This document shows, piece by piece, positions 1 through 10,524 of a DNA stretch of 64,000 nucleotides. Both the position numbers and the translations under genes were made by a program. The stretch is taken from the NCBI GenBank assembly GCA_013368315.1, contig JAACJM010000229.1, forward strand, positions 1-64,000, written 5' to 3'. How positions within the stretch are numbered: the first letter of the stretch is position 1; each line of letters opens with the position of its first letter. Source of the stretch: Tetrapyrgos nigripes (lineage: Eukaryota > Basidiomycota > Agaricomycetes > Agaricales > Campanellaceae). The notes beneath the pieces are model-generated. The model was not told the DNA's origin. It made no database searches and saw nothing but the letters and a program-made list of their open reading frames with translations.

Positions 1-293
1 CAGGACCATTGGAGGTGGAGGAGGTACCAAGAGGAGAAACTGAGAAGGTAGGTAGAGAAGAGATAGGTGGAACACAAGAAGTATCAGTATATACAGGAGC
101 AGGAGTAGTAGAAGCAGTAGCATAAGAAGTGGTAGACATGGTACAATAAGTAGAAGATGAGGCATTTTTAGAACATAAGGAAACATTGTTCATAAGGAGT
201 ATAGGAGAGGCAGCTGGAGAAGGAGAGGTAACAGATGAAGGAACGTTAACAGGAGAAGGTGACAGCAGCTGACCCCCCCCCCCCCCCACACTG
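1..293. other. purine-rich low-complexity stretch
   Basis: The + strand is rich in GGA/AGG runs and ends in a 15-nt C homopolymer near 274-288. It looks like an upstream part of the same low-complexity repeat that encodes the Ser/Pro-rich frame next to it. No gene is supported. Confidence 0.4.
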
Positions 294-1373
294 TCAGAGG
301 ATGGCAGTAATGCCAACCAGGAAAGACCATTTGTCAGCATGTCTATTCCACAGTGAACAAAAACAGTCGGCATGTTCATGGCAGTGGAAGGTGATGACAA
401 CATCACCAGACTCCAGCAACCATGTAATACCCTGCTGAACAGGACAAGGGGGACGATAGATGTGTAGATCATCCAAAAGGTTGAGAAAGTCCCAGTAGTC
501 TCTTATGATAACAGGACGACCACCACCTGGACAATGGAGCCTGACCTTTTCCTCCAGGTCATCATCAGAAGGGAATGTGTTGGTATGACAATGTTTTGGA
601 GAGCTTGGGGATGTAGATCCCATTGTAAATTGGGAAAGCAGTGCTGGGAGATGGACGTATGCTGTTTGGGCAGGCGAAGCAGCAGGAGCATCAAGTGGTA
701 GAGACGACAAAGATCCCATTGAAAATTGGGAGAGCAGTGCTGGGGGATGGACATCTGCAGTTTGGGCAGACGAAGCAGCAGGTGCATTGAGTGGTAGAGG
801 TCCGTCGAGTGGTGGGGGTCTGTTGAGTGGTAGAGGTCCATTGAGTGGTAGAGATGACAAAGATGGGAGGCCTGGAGACTGGGAAGGAGATAGAGAGGGA
901 GGGGATGAAAGGTGTGAGCAGGAAGGAGAGGATGACAGATAATCTGGGAACCCCCATTTAGAGTGGAGGTATTCTTCAATGGAAGAAGTCCTCGACTTCA
1001 TTTCTTGCATGTCAGTGAGAAGAGAATGGATGTTGTTGTCAAAGGACAACAACAGTGCCTCACACTGGACAGAGGCATCTGAGGTGCTCTGTGGAGTAGG
1101 CCTAGGCTGAGGTAGAGGTGGTTGAGATGGTAGGAACAGTTGCGTGCATGGTTGGGAGGATTGTTTCTCCTTGCCCTTGTCTTTAGCACCAGCAGTAGAC
1201 AAGGATGGCTGAGAGCATGTGGGAATAGAGGTGGAGGATGGAGATGCAGCGGCAGCAGCAGTTGCATGTTTTTTGAAAATAGCTATTGTCTGGCCCTCCA
1301 TATCACAGGTACTGGTAGGGACTGGGTTATCGTTAGAGGTGCTGGGGTCCACTACAGGTTCTTGGTTAGCCAA
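294..1373 (-). CDS. hypothetical Ser/Pro-rich protein with internal repeats
   Basis: An uninterrupted 359-codon frame whose family I do not recognise. The first two thirds are low-complexity Ser/Pro/Leu. A stretch near residues 185-250 holds two tandem copies of a roughly 30-residue unit (APAAS.AQTA..H.PALLSQF.MGS), preceded by short repeats of the type PLPLNGPLP. The last ~80 residues are of normal composition, with a Cys/His-containing tail (CHEHADCFCSLW). There is no signal peptide or clear membrane segment. Its setting in a repeat-rich end of the window suggests a gene carried by a transposable-element family, but this is inference. It could also be a chance frame in a purine-rich repeat. 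Confidence 0.35.
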   Translation of the reverse strand: MANQEPVVDPSTSNDNPVPTSTCDMEGQTIAIFKKHATAAAAASPSSTSIPTCSQPSLSTAGAKDKGKEKQSSQPCTQLFLPSQPPLPQPRPTPQSTSDASVQCEALLLSFDNNIHSLLTDMQEMKSRTSSIEEYLHSKWGFPDYLSSSPSCSHLSSPPSLSPSQSPGLPSLSSLPLNGPLPLNRPPPLDGPLPLNAPAASSAQTADVHPPALLSQFSMGSLSSLPLDAPAASPAQTAYVHLPALLSQFTMGSTSPSSPKHCHTNTFPSDDDLEEKVRLHCPGGGRPVIIRDYWDFLNLLDDLHIYRPPCPVQQGITWLLESGDVVITFHCHEHADCFCSLWNRHADKWSFLVGITAIL

Positions 1374-2751
1374 AGGGGAGGAGGAAGCACTGGGACAGGG
1401 TTTGCTGTAGTCTAGTTTTAAGAGATCGAGAGCTTAGGAACCAGTTTTTTGCTTACAAAGATGACTTATTGTGTAATATTCCTGCAGTCTGTTTCCCTTA
1501 TGTGCGGGTCATTTTCAGTGCTTCTGGGGGGCTGTAGGACCATTAAAGAGTCTGGAATATAACATCTATAGCTTTATTATCACAAAATATAACAGGAGGA
1601 AGCAGCAGAGTCATTGGGACAAGTTGAGAAGAAAGAGCACCACCTCCCAAAATAGGTCATGTGAAGATTACATTATAAGTCTTTTCTATTACCTTTGTAT
1701 TGACAAAAAACTGGTCCCTAAAAACCCCCACTTTGACGACAGACTGCTATCACATCATTTCAATGATCACTGATACTGTCTGTTTATAAGAGACTAGGTT
1801 TGTTGGTAGCAGAGGGGGGAGCATGAGGTGGTAGATGAGTAGAAGGAGTGGAACCAGTGGACGGACGGGCTGCATGGGGAATATAGGGTGAAGAGCTAGA
1901 CTTGTTGAGAGGAGGAGGAGGACTGAGGAGAGTTAAGCATTTCGGTGGGAGAAGGACACAGGGCGTTGTTAGACAAAGGAGATACGTCAACCATCTCCAC
2001 ATCCTGGTGAGAGGAGGCGTTGGGGGATAGAGTAGGGTAGGAAGAGCGGTTGGTGGGGTTGGACATATCAGAGTCCATGAAGGCTGAGAGATGGTAATGT
2101 CTCAGATGGAAGATGCTTTGGTTACGAGGGCGGATGGCTTCAAGAGCGTAGCAGCGACGCAGAAACACGAGTAGGAGAATGTAGGGTAGTGGAAAGGAGA
2201 CTTAGGAGGAGGAAGAGCGTGTGTGATAGGTAGCAGAACGAGCTGAGCTGCTTTTTAACAGTGAGATTGCCGAGGAAGCAGTAGCGCGACAGCCACGGCA
2301 CGGGCGCTTTCGAGGCGTTAACGACGGCGATGGGCAGCAAAAGAGACTGATCTAAAGGTGTTTTGGGCTACGTAGACTACCAAACTGACCACTGAGGCTC
2401 GATTTCCTCGCCAGCTCATGCAATGAGGGCGTGGGGAAAAAGCGAGATGGTGGTGGTTAATCAGGGTATCCGCAGATTTCTGGTACCCGTCAGAAGACTG
2501 CTTATAATCCAGCCACTGTTACTATCAGCTAGACAGAGCGAGTACTTGTTGGTCTTTGCGGCAACTTCTCAGTTTGGATATGACCTGAAGCTGTAAGTAA
2601 ACAACCGCCACATCTTACGGTTTAACGAGATCTATCTATCTATACATGTGCATCTAAAGATTCGTCTAGTAAATGCTACATACATCATTGTCTACAATTG
2701 TCTTTGATCACACTGTGATTTGCTTAAATCATAGATGATATGATGTCGCAC
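1374..2751. other. low-complexity region with short Ser-rich minus-strand frames
   Basis: Overlapping short frames on the minus strand (1784-2002, 1896-2168, 2140-2340) are Ser/Pro/Asn-rich and may be exons of the same repeat-derived gene as the frame at 294-1373. I cannot join them with confidence. The interval 2341-2751 is AT-rich, with a short TCTA microsatellite near 2630, and serves as the 3' flank of the zinc-finger gene. Confidence 0.3.
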
Positions 2752-3984
2752 TTAAGAGGGTTTGTGGCACTTTGCACAGTGCTGTCCCAAATTCTTCTCT
2801 GAAGAAAATATCCTCCTACAAATCCCGCATATATATGCCCGATGACCATGAATGCGGACTTCATGCCTAGATAATCTCAGGCTCAACAATGAAATGAAAT
2901 TCAAGGGAATCAGAAACCCTCACCTTAGTCTATCATGAGATCTTGAGAACGTAATGCCACAGCCTGGTTCGCGACATCGAAGAGGTACAGCCCTGGCAAT
3001 ATGTGCTCCCTCGTGAAGTTTTCGAGTGTATTCACGAGTGAACCTTCGGCTGCATAATCTACACGGGTATGTTGCGTTCCTCTTGGACCTGAAAGTGAGC
3101 TTTTGATTCGTGTCGAACGACGCAGGGCCCTGATTACTCTGCAAAGACTGTACAAATTCATCACCGCTCGAAGGCTCAGGTGAGCTACTAGTGTCGGAGG
3201 AGCCGTCGGTGAAGAATGCTATAGTAACTGATAGTCAGTGGTGATATGCTTGAACAAGGGTGATTAAGAGTCGTGCCTGCATCGCTAAAATCGAACAAGT
3301 CCTGCATTCCATTCATTTGTGCGGGTTCAAGAATTGCAGAGGACGAGAATGTGGGAACAGAGTCCGTGAAAGGTATGTCCACTCCGACAGAGTCAATAGC
3401 TCCGGAGGCGGACATTGTTGCCAGGCTTGAGAGCAAATCCTCAAGGTTCGGCGTGTTCGCGTTAGGGTCTTGATCCTGTGGTGTCATTTGGCGATCGCTG
3501 CTGGCACAACGACCAGATACTTGATTTAATTCGTCAATGACATACACAATTGAAACATTTGACACTAGTACTCACTTTCTTCAAATGAACGTTGAATATG
3601 CGCGTCCAGCTGAGCTAAGGAAGGAGTCCACGTCTGATCCATATTCCAAGTAGAGGGCAATTGGGAACTACTAATAATGGCAGTCTCTTGCGATACTGGT
3701 ATTACTGACAGTGGCGGTGACGTTTCCAGCACTGTCGGCGCTGATTCAGAAGCTGTCACAACGTAAAGCGAGAATCCTTTTGGTGTCAGTTCGACTTGAA
3801 TATCGAGCTCTAGTGGCAGATCAAATTATTGCAAGCTCCAGACAAGAAGCGAATCGAGAACCCTACCGTCACTGTTGCTAGGAGTTATCACTCCTGAGTT
3901 CTCCATTCGAAGGCTGATACTAGATCCTGTCTGAACCACTTTTGCGACGGCTCCTGGGCGTGCTCGAAAGATCATGGAAGACAT
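2752..3984 (-). CDS. C2H2 zinc-finger transcription factor
   Basis: Encodes a nuclear DNA-binding regulator with a disordered Ser/Thr/Pro-rich N-terminal part and three C2H2 fingers at the C-terminus. Finger 1 is C-x2-C-x12-H-x3-H (CRLC...HEGAH). Finger 2 is C-x4-C-x12-H-x4-H and is completed only after splicing an intron at about 2866-2922, whose acceptor TATCTAG joins DRL to RHEVRIH. Finger 3 is CGIC...QHCAKCH, just before a TAA at 2752-2754. Exon 1 starts at the ATG at 3982-3984 (MSSMIFRARPG) and ends in a split Glu codon. A second intron lies at about 3519-3575 (GTGAGT...TCAAG). One further intron near 3195-3260 is needed to stay in frame and its donor is uncertain. The gene lies 2 kb from the cyclase on the same strand, so a pathway-specific regulator is plausible but not shown. 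Confidence 0.75.
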
Positions 3985-6026
3985 CGCTAAGAGAGGGGAA
4001 TAATTCCTGATAGAAGCTTATAAGAAGTCGTTCTTATACTATTTTTTGAATATCGAGATCATACTAGTATTATACTGTGGTGTTGGAGAAATTACTGACT
4101 ACTGACGTTTGACTCACGATGAGCCCGGATAATAGACTTCTCTTCCTCCTCCTCCTCAGGCACTTTCTAGGAGTTGCTCTAAAAATAAACTGACCTAAGT
4201 AGTATGTGTACTTGTGGAGCCATACTGGGTCTTTATAAGCCAAGTGTGAACCGCTTCTCTGGAGCGATGAGTTACTTGCGGCAAGACTCGAAGGTCTTCT
4301 GCGGTCCAAAATGATAATGGTGGGTATCGGATCACTCGGGCCAAATTACCTACCCAGACTATGTTACGCGTCATTTTTACATGTTACGTATAATGAATTT
4401 ACCGAGGTGAAGATGATTTGCCTTTATGTAACAGTTTTTAATGAGCATTTCTAAAGTAAAGCAATTTCATGGCTTAAGTTTGCTTGACCAGCTGGATAAA
4501 TGAGGTGCAACAATAGGGACTATTAGCAACGCGTCAGAAAACGTTTTTTTTCAGCGAAACCCCGGCTAGATTCTGACACCCAGTTGAGACTCGGGTAAAT
4601 TCTGACTGCGTGAAAATGCTCCCACCACCGTACTAATGGTTTCCTCTCATCATGATCCTCGTCGTTGCGTCGTCGCCTCCACATTGGTTCCCACTCATCC
4701 ATTTTACTCTGTGTGCTGTGGCCACTACCTGGCACAATTACCATCACACCCATTCAAGTCTCCACTCGCTGATCGGCCTCATGTCAGACTATTTTTGCTG
4801 GAGATGCAATCGGTCAAATCTTACCCCTCTTGTCCCTAATCCTCAGAGATACATGCATCTAATCTATATTAGATCCATTTCTATGTACTATCGTAAGTTA
4901 GAATGTATTGAATAATATGACATGGTGGTTCAGTTTTCATTCCCAGGTAATGCCACATTCAGCATGCATGCTACGCTAGTTCATGTTCAGATGAAGCGTG
5001 AATGGTCCATTGTAACACGTGATTTTCTCAACTCACCCAATTTGGAAGGGGATTCTGACATTCTAGCTCATGACCGCTTTTGGTAAGTTGGGACTTGGAT
5101 GCTAAAATGTGGATGGGTCCTTTTGACTCAGTTCTTGCATAGTAGGTCTTAGTGAGTGTGGCTCTCTGGAAATAGATAAGGGACACATAAGAAATGAGAA
5201 TCAATATACCAGAAAACTGACTGACAATGATTAGAACTTACACTTCAAGCACACTGATGTTTGTAGGAGATAGCATTGGAAATTGGCCAGATGGGATTAT
5301 ACATTAGTTTGAGATACGATATAACATGAACGCAATCCAATGTAACATGAAACACAGGATATATACACGACACACCCTGGGAATAGTATTTTTGTCCAAA
5401 AAGTGATGCCATAGGTGGGACATGATTTGTTCCAGTAAATTCTAGTACGTTTTAGGTAACAAAAACAAAGTCTCGCTTAACACCTTCTAGTTCGTACTCA
5501 AAATATACATTCGTTAGCTTCCTGGTGTGGTTCTCTTGAGCGTACATACATAAAGCCCTGAGTCCTTACTAGGCCTTACTTCTGCCCGCTGTCGCAGGTC
5601 ACAGCTGCAACAGCACTTCTCCCGTGACGATCACGTTTAGGAAAAAGAACATCGATTTACTGCCGGGCAACATCAGGCCAGTTCTAGTGAACTGGGTACC
5701 CCGCGTACGGTGTCCATGAAGCTCAGGTGGGTTTTTGAGCCGAAGGCTTGGGAGCGAGTGCTGAGCGCTGAGCGCTCATTCTAATTCATTTTCCACTGAA
5801 TTTCTTGTCAAACAAACTCGGCGGACGAAGTTAAAGGCCAAGTTTCCCGGCAGTCCCCTACATTTCGTCCGATCTACCCACGCAACACTATCTACTATGA
5901 GCTCCTCATTTTCTATTTCAATAGTAGCCTAGTAGTGCGTAGATCTTTGTCAAGAGAGAAAGCCTATCATATCAATCAGAACTTGAAGACGACAAGAACT
6001 TCAAAAAAATACAGTATCTATGATTT
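3985..6026. other. intergenic region, no gene seen
   Basis: About 2 kb of AT-rich sequence between the zinc-finger gene and the cyclase, with only short frames and no recognisable domain. In particular, no class I terpene synthase sequence lies 3' of the cyclase on the minus strand. Near 5930-5996 there is a diverged copy of the cyclase 3' end. Confidence 0.6.
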
Positions 6027-6096
6027 TCATCTGTATTTAGTGAGTAGATCCTCATCAACAGAGAAAAGGCTACTGTAGCAATCAGAAGACGGCAAG
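5930..6096 (-). repeat. diverged tandem duplication of the cyclase 3' end
   Basis: The segment at about 6040-6096, covering the last codons and stop of the cyclase, resembles 5932-5996, with shared strings such as GTAGATC, AGAGAAA, CAATCAGAA and AAGACG in the same order and spacing. I estimate around 75 percent identity by eye. The downstream copy is no longer open. It marks a local duplication or rearrangement at the point where the family's class I domain would normally continue. Confidence 0.45.
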
Positions 6097-7919
6097 GTCG
6101 TTGGGGGGTACATTGGGACAGGCGCATGGAGAGCTGCAATGACATAGCTTCGACAAATGCGCTCGATGCTGTACAACACCTTTTCGATCCATATGAGCGA
6201 GGTGGCGTCGAGCTCTTTGGACACCCAAGGCTCGAGATATCGTCTTCCAGAAGTTATGGCGGACTTGATCTGGATATTGAAAGAAGTAGCGCATGGGAGG
6301 GAAGCAAGTCGAGCTAGGGAGAGAACACAGTCGGCTGTCTCTTCCGGGTTGCCGCCGTTATCACCCCAAGAACCGTCCTCGTTCTGAGTCCGAAGGATAC
6401 ACGATAGGATCTTGAAGAGGACAGCGGGGATCTTGGCTCTAATGATATTCTCCGGCGCGTCTTTGAAACAGCCTTGACCATACAAATGAAGTAGTGTCGT
6501 CATAGCTCTTGTAGTGACTAACGCCGGGTACCAGGGCGAAATATGCTAGTAAGAAAACGTTCGAATCAAATACATCAAGTCACTTTAAAGGGAAATGATT
6601 CTACTCACCCACTTATCCTGCACCAAGACCTTGGTATTCCAATATTCCTTCAGCACGAATTCAGTCGTTTTCATTATCTGCTTTGAGTATTTCTCCGGGT
6701 CCGAGTGGTGAAGCAATGCCATAAGAACATTGCAGTTCACTGTGACACTCGGGTTACGTTCGTGCTGGTAGCATTGGAAGTGAGTCGGAAGTTCAAATGC
6801 GTCCAACATGTCATCCAACGGGAAAGGAGTGCCGATGTGGAGAAGGGTAGTCAGCGCTTTTGACGTATCGTCAGCATCTGGTGTAACGTTTGGTGCTGGT
6901 AACGGAGCGTTAAGGAAATAGAAATATACCGATAGCAGACCAGAGGACGTACCGAATCCAACAATTCCGTTTTCAGCACTGAGATAAGACGCAAGGATAT
7001 CGCCGATCCTTTTCAACGAAGTTTGGTCCAGTTTTTCCCGCTCAAAACCACTCTCCATGATATTGCAGACCGACTAAACGATGTTTAGTTGCCACGAAGA
7101 TGGAAACCAATGTTCGAAAGTACGTACCCACGCAAACTCCATCACTGTAGTTGGCCAGGCGCAACTGACAGCGCCATAACCATAGGATTTGAACTGCTGA
7201 ATGACATGACGCAAGTAACCCTCTGCTTCTTCATCCCATACGGACACGGACATGAGGTATGCCGCGGTCGACGCTGGAGACGCAAAGAAGTTTCCGTTGC
7301 GTTTATGATGTGCCAGTCGGTCAAAGTCGCATTTCCCAACAAAGGCTTCGAGAGAATGAAGAGCTCCAGTGCGAACAGCGTCGGGCTTGTACATGCCTTC
7401 CAGATTGACCTTCTTGAGCTTGCGGTCATAGATCTTGTAGAACAGATCGCGGTCAGGGATATCGAAGTGGATTCCTTCATCCTCCAAAAGCTCCAGGAGA
7501 CGAGGCATGATCATTTCGAACGCAATACGTTCAACAGAAACGACCTCCCACTCCTTGATTACCCCAGTCAGGAAATCGACTGCTTTTTGGGCGCGAAAAG
7601 CAAGATCAGCAGGAGCTGACGCGTGACGTTGGTGGCGTTTGAGGGAGAGGAGACATGCGAGGGTGTTTATGATCGCGTCATCCAAGTTCTTGCAACCAGG
7701 AGAACGCCAGCTACCGTCCTCCAGCTGTGCGTTGTAAATGAACTGGAAACATTCGGGGAAAACCCACTGCACGCTGGAACCATCCAGATTAGACCGGGAC
7801 ACAAGGGATACCCAAGCAGTGTCGTAGATGCTGAGACTCCATGTTCCCATCCCATTCCCAGCATCAAAAAGATCAACGAGACTTCGGAGTAATTCGTTGG
7901 CGGCTTTGTAAGTGTCCAT
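6027..7919 (-). CDS. class II (labdane-type) diterpene cyclase lacking the class I domain
   Basis: Three exons (7919-7128, 7073-6609, 6545-6027) splice cleanly with GT-AG introns of 54 and 63 nt and give about 591 residues. Visible family marks are SIYDTAWVSLV near residue 32, a QW-type repeat QLEDGSW near 65, the class II acid motif DADDT at the start of exon 2 (the DxDD that protonates the terminal double bond of the prenyl diphosphate), and QNEDGSWGDNGG in exon 3. Fungal relatives such as the ent-kaurene, aphidicolanol and pleuromutilin synthases are about 950 residues, with a C-terminal class I domain. Here a TGA at 6027-6029 ends the protein at the domain border. The expected product is a bicyclic diphosphate of the copalyl type, made in the cytosol; substrate length and stereochemistry cannot be read. 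It may be a genuine monofunctional enzyme or a truncated relic. Confidence 0.88.
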
Positions 7920-8875
7920 GTCGTGTGAGAAGCTGATGATTTCATGTACTTATATCTAAGTATGCCCCAGGTAAAGGAAGCAGGATTAAATGGCCGCAAT
8001 GTTCGACTGTGCGCGCTGAGCTCAGTGTTGTCCGCATTGGAACGCAACAATACACGTAGAAGTATCTGCGCAGGGCGCCAATCCAATCCTGGCGGTGAGA
8101 ACCATTGTGAGTGCTAGCTGAAAACCCCGGATGGGCAGTTGCACCGTGGTACCGCCTGAGTACTCTTCCTCTAGAAGTAAGGAGACCTGCGATGAGCGGA
8201 TAAAGTGTGGCTATCTGGTTGCGAGGATCGTGTCTCGTTAATGCACAAAGAGCACAGAGAGAGTGAGATGAGACTGGTCGAAGAGGAACGTGCAGCAAAG
8301 CGTTTAGCGCTCAAGGGGCGCCTATTAGACCCGGTCCGAAATCGAATGATTGTGTCAACTGTCTGTACAGCCGTCGACCCGCGAACTTTGCTACCTATTT
8401 AGCGATATATATATTTGGGGGCTTCTCCCATACGAATGATGCTGACGTCAATACCTTCTTTTTCAGGAGGAGGAATTTACAGGAAAAGACCCCGCGGTCC
8501 AGAGCGACGAAATAAGAGTCGTCGTTCGATGGACCTGTAGGAAATTTTGCAAACGTCTGTATCCGAGCAGATAAGTTGGCGTGATATTATTATCTGTCAT
8601 ACATATGTGAGGGAGAGACTTACTTCCTAATCTACATGACTCGTATCAGTATTTGGTCCTCCTCTTCCTCCTCTTCCCGGTAATACAAGGAGTCCAGAAT
8701 CGATTAATAATCCAATCCCTCCCCCCCGGCCGAATCGGATGACGAGTTTAGCACAGATCCAAAAAGATCCCAAACCCACTCAAGCTGTCTATGCATAGGA
8801 ACAGTAAATCAAGGAGGCAATTGCAATTGCAGCGTACTTAGTCAAGTAAGGTAATATGGTACCTGAAGTAAGGTT
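7920..8875. promoter_or_regulatory. upstream region of the cyclase gene
   Basis: A 956-bp gene-free interval between the cyclase start and the stop of the next minus-strand gene. It must hold the cyclase promoter and the 3' region of the decarboxylase-like gene. I see no unambiguous TATA box or operator. A C-run near 8720 is the only simple-sequence feature. Confidence 0.4.
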
Positions 8876-9996
8876 TTAGATACTCTCCTTCCAAGTGGAT
8901 GGTCCTAAATCTATTTGCATGTCACCCAAATACATCCCCACCCCTTTAGGCACGACCGCTGGGAAGAAAACCCCATCTCCGACGACTTTCCTTTCCTTCT
9001 CATCCTTTGCCTTCAGCTCGGGAACAATATCGACCAGATGAAACCATCCTGTCGTCGTCGGCTGGAAAAACGCCCACTTGTCTGTGCCGGTCTCTTCTGG
9101 CAAAGGGCCTTGTGGAAGAGGAGGTTGAGCGTATGAAAACATATTACCAAACCACTTTGTACTGAGCGGTATGGGTACTTTGGAGACGACCGGAATCTGA
9201 TTGACCGTTACATGGAAGAAGGGGTTGGATTCCTGGCCCACCTGCGAAACGGAGAGGGACCAGGAGCCGTTAGGCAAACTTTCGTAGTTGAAGGTCGCCA
9301 CTTGTTCTACAGAGATAGTTGAAGATATGAGTAGGTGGTTTGTTTCCAAATCGAGAAACATAGACCTACTGGGAATGTTCCAGTTACGACGACCTGGTTA
9401 AGCATCAGTAGCAGCTCAACGGTACAATCAAGCAAGATTGTGTCACCATTCCACACAGAATCTTTGCTAGAAACTAGCATGATGCTCGTTCGAAACCCCA
9501 CCGACCCGTCCGCGTATCTCCACCTACCCGGGGCAAATCCCAGCTCGTCATCTGAATAAGCACAAGAATGAGCGATGCCTTCGAGAAGATGAAGAGCACT
9601 TACAGCGGCCTTGAAGAAAAAATATCTATTGTCAGTACAATTGCATTGTCCGAGTGACGGCGATTCCTGCAATACGCACCGACCGGAGTATCAGAGTACT
9701 GTACCAACTGCAAAGCGAATGCAATTATAAGAGATTTTCCATGAAGAAAACAGGTATGACTTACTACCACTAATGCAGGCCCACCAATGAATTCACCACC
9801 AGCAGCGAGCTCGTCAGCTTGCCATGGTGCAGCCCATCCAGCAGGGAAGCTGTCAACCTTAGACCCGGAAGACACCATGAATTGCCAACTGCGCGCTTTG
9901 AGACGCCAGGGGCTGTTGAGATATAAGAGGAATGTCAATAAAGATATCTCTGGACTCGGAGAGAACTTACGCCGGAGCGTCAATGAATTTGGTCAT
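8876..9996 (-). CDS. acetoacetate decarboxylase-like protein
   Basis: Spliced product of about 255-265 residues starting MTKFIDAPAPWRLKARSW. Family-like segments follow in order: FPAGWAAPW, GGEFIGGPALVV, VQYSDTPVG-RYDELGFAPGRWRYADG, SSKDSVWNGRRNWNIPKQVATF, and a C-terminal GVGMYLGDMQIDLG. These match the beta-barrel acetoacetate decarboxylase-like fold seen in many fungal proteins whose substrates are mostly unknown. Joining the conserved blocks requires introns that all have GT and AG ends, including GTGCGT...TTCAAG and GTAAGT...ATTCAG around a 6-nt exon at 9604-9609, plus GTGACA...AACCAG and GTAGGT...CTGTAG. The ATG at 9994-9996 gives the conserved N-terminus. Function in the cluster is unknown; decarboxylation or a lyase-like step on an oxidised intermediate is possible. 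Confidence 0.72.
9604..9609 (-). other. 6-nt microexon (GCCGCT)
   Basis: Within the decarboxylase-like gene, the six bases between TTCAAG (acceptor) and GTAAGT (donor) restore the conserved reading VG-R-YDELGF across two introns. Skipping it would drop two residues in frame. Confidence 0.65.
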
Positions 9997-10524
9997 CGAA
10001 ACGAGCAGAAGAACCACTTGAATCGTTCGATTGATATTTATCCTGTGAAATTTCGTCCCTAGATATAACAAGGCCCAGACGAGAGTGCAGAGATATGAAG
10101 ACAGAAGGCCAGTAGGGGACCCGCCGCGAAGGGATTGCAGTATTTATATGGCTTAGGCCAGTAAATCGCACATTTGATTACCAAAGATCATATCTTCAGC
10201 TGCCCCGGATGAGATAGAGTATGAAATAGATGGCCCAGAGTTGATCATTGTGAACAGTGCTCTTGAGTCTTGACACCTACATATGCCGAGTGTGCTCAAA
10301 AACAGGAATCGTTGCGGTCAATGCAATTGCGCAACGGTCAGTAGAATCAGAACCGTTCCTCTTGTATCAAGAATTAAGTAGCCCGTTGGAGTACCCAAGT
10401 GGAACAGAGGAGCTCCGAATGTCGACGGTCGTCCGTAAGTAGATGGAAAACTCAGTCGGAAACTTCCGGAATGGATCATGATCTATTACATGCTTCTCTT
10501 CTCAAACCACTAACTACATTCTCC
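9997..10524. promoter_or_regulatory. upstream region of the decarboxylase-like gene
   Basis: A 528-bp interval between two minus-strand genes with no coding potential that I can support. It contains the promoter of the decarboxylase-like gene and the 3' end of the hydrolase gene. A weak AT-rich box (ATATAAATACTGC on the minus strand) lies near 10140. Confidence 0.35.

Noticed and set aside
503..1415. Several overlapping frames on both strands over the low-complexity ORF
   Set aside because: They are shadow frames of the same purine-rich repeat with no start context or composition of their own.
4523..4915. Short frames at 4523-4753 (-) and 4636-4915 (+)
   Set aside because: Opposite-strand overlapping frames with no domain, no splice extension and no promoter signal.
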